Positions 62,336 through 64,000 of a stretch of 64,000 nt of DNA are shown here, one piece after another. A model generated the notes under the pieces. That model saw only the letters and a list, made by a program, of their open reading frames with translations, made no database searches and had not been told where the DNA came from. The stretch is from Coriobacteriaceae bacterium (GTDB lineage: Bacteria; Actinomycetota; Coriobacteriia; Coriobacteriales; UMGS124), in assembly GCA_019421015.1 (NCBI GenBank), contig JAHZGC010000002.1, positions 66,894-130,893 of the forward strand, written 5' to 3'. The position numbers and the translations under genes were made by a program. The first letter of the stretch is position 1, and each line of letters opens with the position of its first letter.

Positions 62336-63628
62336 ATGCAAGATATTCGGGTTGCGGAGCTGTTTGCAGGCGTAGGCGGGTTCCGCCTGGGTCTCGAGGG
62401 CTACCATGACGTATGCCACCCCGAGTTTGAGCTGCCGAGCGCCGGCTCCTTCAAGACCGTCTGGGCAAACCAGTGGGAACCGCCGGGGACAAAGACGCGT
62501 CAGTTTGCGGCGCAGTGCTACACCCGGCGCTTTGGCGAAGGCTCGGTCGTCAACGAAGACATCGAGCGCGCGCTCGACGAAGTCGAGCAGGGCAGACGGG
62601 AAATCCCCCAGGTAGACATGGTCGTTGGGGGTTTCCCCTGTCAGGACTACTCCGTTGCGAAGACGCTCTCTCAGGCGGGTGGCATCGAAGGCAAAAAGGG
62701 TGTGTTGTGGTGGCAGATTCTGCGGTTCCTTGACGGGGCGAATGCGCGCCAGGATACACCGGTGCGCTACCTGCTCCTCGAAAACGTTGATCGCCTGCTC
62801 AAGTCCCCTGCGACGCAGCGCGGCCGCGATTTCGCCATCATGCTTTCATGCTTGGCCGCCCGCGGCTATGCGGTCGAGTGGCGCATCATTAATGCGGCGG
62901 ACTACGGGTTTCCCCAGCAGCGCCGGCGAACCTACATTTTTGCCGAGAAGACCGACCTACCATGGGACTTGCGCGGTCGTGTGCTCGATGCCGGCGTCAT
63001 CGCCGAGGCGTTTCCAATCTTGGGGGATGTCGACCGCGTCCATGAGTTCGAGGTGCCGACCGATGTGACGGCCGTTTCAGAGAGCTTTGGCGTAGGAGAT
63101 AAGACCTCGCGGTTCCAAAACGCCGGTGCCATGCAGGGTGGTCGCGTATTTACGGCGCGTGTCTTCCCTGATTATTCAGGGGAGCGCAACGTGCTCGGCG
63201 ATATCTTATCGCCCGCAGAGGACGTCCCGGCGGAGTTCTACGTCGACGAGGCTGATCTTGAGCAGTGGCGCTACCTCAAGGGCGGCAAAAGCATAGACCG
63301 CATCTCAAAAGAGGGCCACGCGTATAAGTATTCCGAGGGGAGCATGGCGTTTCCCGATTTGCTGACCAAGCCCGCACGTACGATTCTGACGGGCGAGGGC
63401 GGCAAGACTCCGTCGAGGTTCAAGCACATCATCCAGATGCCTGACGGACGATGGCGCAGGCTTGTTCCTGACGAACTCGACCAGATTCAAGGGTTTCCCA
63501 AAGGCTGGACTGCGGGGATGAGCGACGGGCACCGAGCGTTTTGCATGGGGAACGCCTTGGTGGTGGGCATCCCGCGCCGCATTGGCGCTGTGATAGACCG
63601 GCGGGCGTCGGAGCGGGTGGACGACTAG
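62336..63628 (+). CDS. C5-cytosine DNA methyltransferase
   Basis: Protein of 430 residues from the ATG at 62336 (TTGGAG upstream). Motif I ELFAGVGGFRLGL (8-20), motif IV GGFPCQDYS (98-106, catalytic Cys102), motif VI LLLENVDRLL (147-156), motif VIII NAADYGFPQQRRRTYIFA, motif X GNALVVGIPRRI. Size and genes match a type II modification enzyme that protects the site cut by the neighbouring Sau3AI-like nuclease, which for that family would give GAT-5mC. It ends with overlapping stop codons with the convergent LuxR gene. Confidence 0.9.
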   Translation: MQDIRVAELFAGVGGFRLGLEGYHDVCHPEFELPSAGSFKTVWANQWEPPGTKTRQFAAQCYTRRFGEGSVVNEDIERALDEVEQGRREIPQVDMVVGGFPCQDYSVAKTLSQAGGIEGKKGVLWWQILRFLDGANARQDTPVRYLLLENVDRLLKSPATQRGRDFAIMLSCLAARGYAVEWRIINAADYGFPQQRRRTYIFAEKTDLPWDLRGRVLDAGVIAEAFPILGDVDRVHEFEVPTDVTAVSESFGVGDKTSRFQNAGAMQGGRVFTARVFPDYSGERNVLGDILSPAEDVPAEFYVDEADLEQWRYLKGGKSIDRISKEGHAYKYSEGSMAFPDLLTKPARTILTGEGGKTPSRFKHIIQMPDGRWRRLVPDELDQIQGFPKGWTAGMSDGHRAFCMGNALVVGIPRRIGAVIDRRASERVDD

Positions 63629-64000
63629 GGCAACACCGAGGTGCCGGTCCGAGACGTGTGTTTGGACGCTGTTCTGGCTCCAACGTCCGCCTGTGCCCTC
63701 TCCCCCTCGTTCACCAGCGCGATGAGCTCCTGCTTGCTGTGCAGTCCCAGCTTGCGGTAGAGGTTCTTCATGTGCGTCTGCACGGTGCCCTCGGCGATGT
63801 ACAGGATCTGTGCCACCATCTTGAGGCTGTAGCCCTGCAGCACGAGCGCCGCCACGTCCACCTCGCGCGGGGTGAGCCGGTGGGCCTGGGCGATGCGCTG
63901 CAGCGCCTCGTGGGATGCGGTCTTTTGGGACGACGCCACCACCGAGCGCTCGTTGGCCAGTACATAGCGCAGCAGGCATACCAGGGTGACCGTGATGAGC
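63625..64000 (-). CDS. 3' part of a membrane-anchored LuxR regulator (runs off the window)
   Basis: From the window edge the minus strand reads LITVTLVCLLRYVLANERS, the end of a membrane helix, then a linker and HTH HRLTPREVDVAALVLQGYSLKMVAQILYIAEGTVQTHMKNLYRKLGLHSKQELIALV, and a 26-residue tail. The start lies beyond 64000. It is the same architecture as the other LuxR genes here. Its stop codon overlaps that of the methyltransferase gene (TAG on each strand). Confidence 0.85.
   Translation of the reverse strand, partial: LITVTLVCLLRYVLANERSVVASSQKTASHEALQRIAQAHRLTPREVDVAALVLQGYSLKMVAQILYIAEGTVQTHMKNLYRKLGLHSKQELIALVNEGERAQADVGARTASKHTSRTGTSVLP

Overview
High-GC DNA (my estimate is mid-60s percent), short intergenic gaps, good Shine-Dalgarno sites, and a very large number of Tat-exported FAD reductases paired with membrane-anchored LuxR regulators point to an anaerobic gut or oral actinobacterium of the class Coriobacteriia (Eggerthellaceae, Atopobiaceae or Coriobacteriaceae type). 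No rRNA, tRNA, CRISPR array, prophage or complete insertion sequence was seen. All assignments come from reading the sequence; no database search was run.

Layout. 0.3-3.1 kb: an exported flavoprotein with a divergent LysR regulator. 3.2-11.5 kb: an unusual signalling cluster made of an FHA-domain protein, a divergent kinase-like protein with two RyR domains, two small acidic proteins, a CbxX/CfqX-type AAA+ ATPase and a cytosolic transglutaminase-like protein. 12.4-20.8 kb: an exported alpha/beta hydrolase and two flavoprotein/LuxR modules. 21-26 kb: accessory genes (XRE regulator, Schlafen-AlbA remnant, isochorismatase-like hydrolase, AAA_14/DUF4143 ATPase, and a half-permease fused to a DUF917 domain). 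26-43 kb: a prolyl aminopeptidase-like hydrolase, more flavoprotein/regulator modules (LysR, LuxR, MerR, TetR), a duplicated GNAT acetyltransferase, a decayed flavoprotein and a fumarate-reductase-like FrdA/FrdB pair. 43-51 kb: a hypothetical protein, Fic, YqeY, a LuxR regulator and a large reductase with two FMN domains, then membrane proteins. 52-59 kb: a flavoprotein next to a tandem-MarR regulator, then a LuxR/fumarate-reductase-like module. 59.5-64 kb: a TraX-like membrane protein, a Sau3AI/MutH-type restriction enzyme with its C5-cytosine methyltransferase, and the 3' end of another LuxR gene.

How it fits together. Ten flavin reductases lie in the window, nearly all with a Tat signal and most beside their own regulator (LysR x2, LuxR x5, TetR or MerR x1, double MarR x1). 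This looks like an interchangeable set of extracytoplasmic anaerobic-respiration terminal reductases, each induced by its own electron acceptor. The 3.2-11.5 kb cluster looks like a separate phospho-signalling system that I cannot match to a described one and is the best candidate for novelty.

Repeats. The window also holds several palindromic repeat families: a roughly 206-bp MITE-like element in three copies, a palindrome that supplies stop codons in two copies, a REP-like element in two copies, a 40-bp periodic repeat cluster and a nested palindrome of about 130 bp. Segmental duplication has produced two near-identical GNAT genes plus a third fragment.
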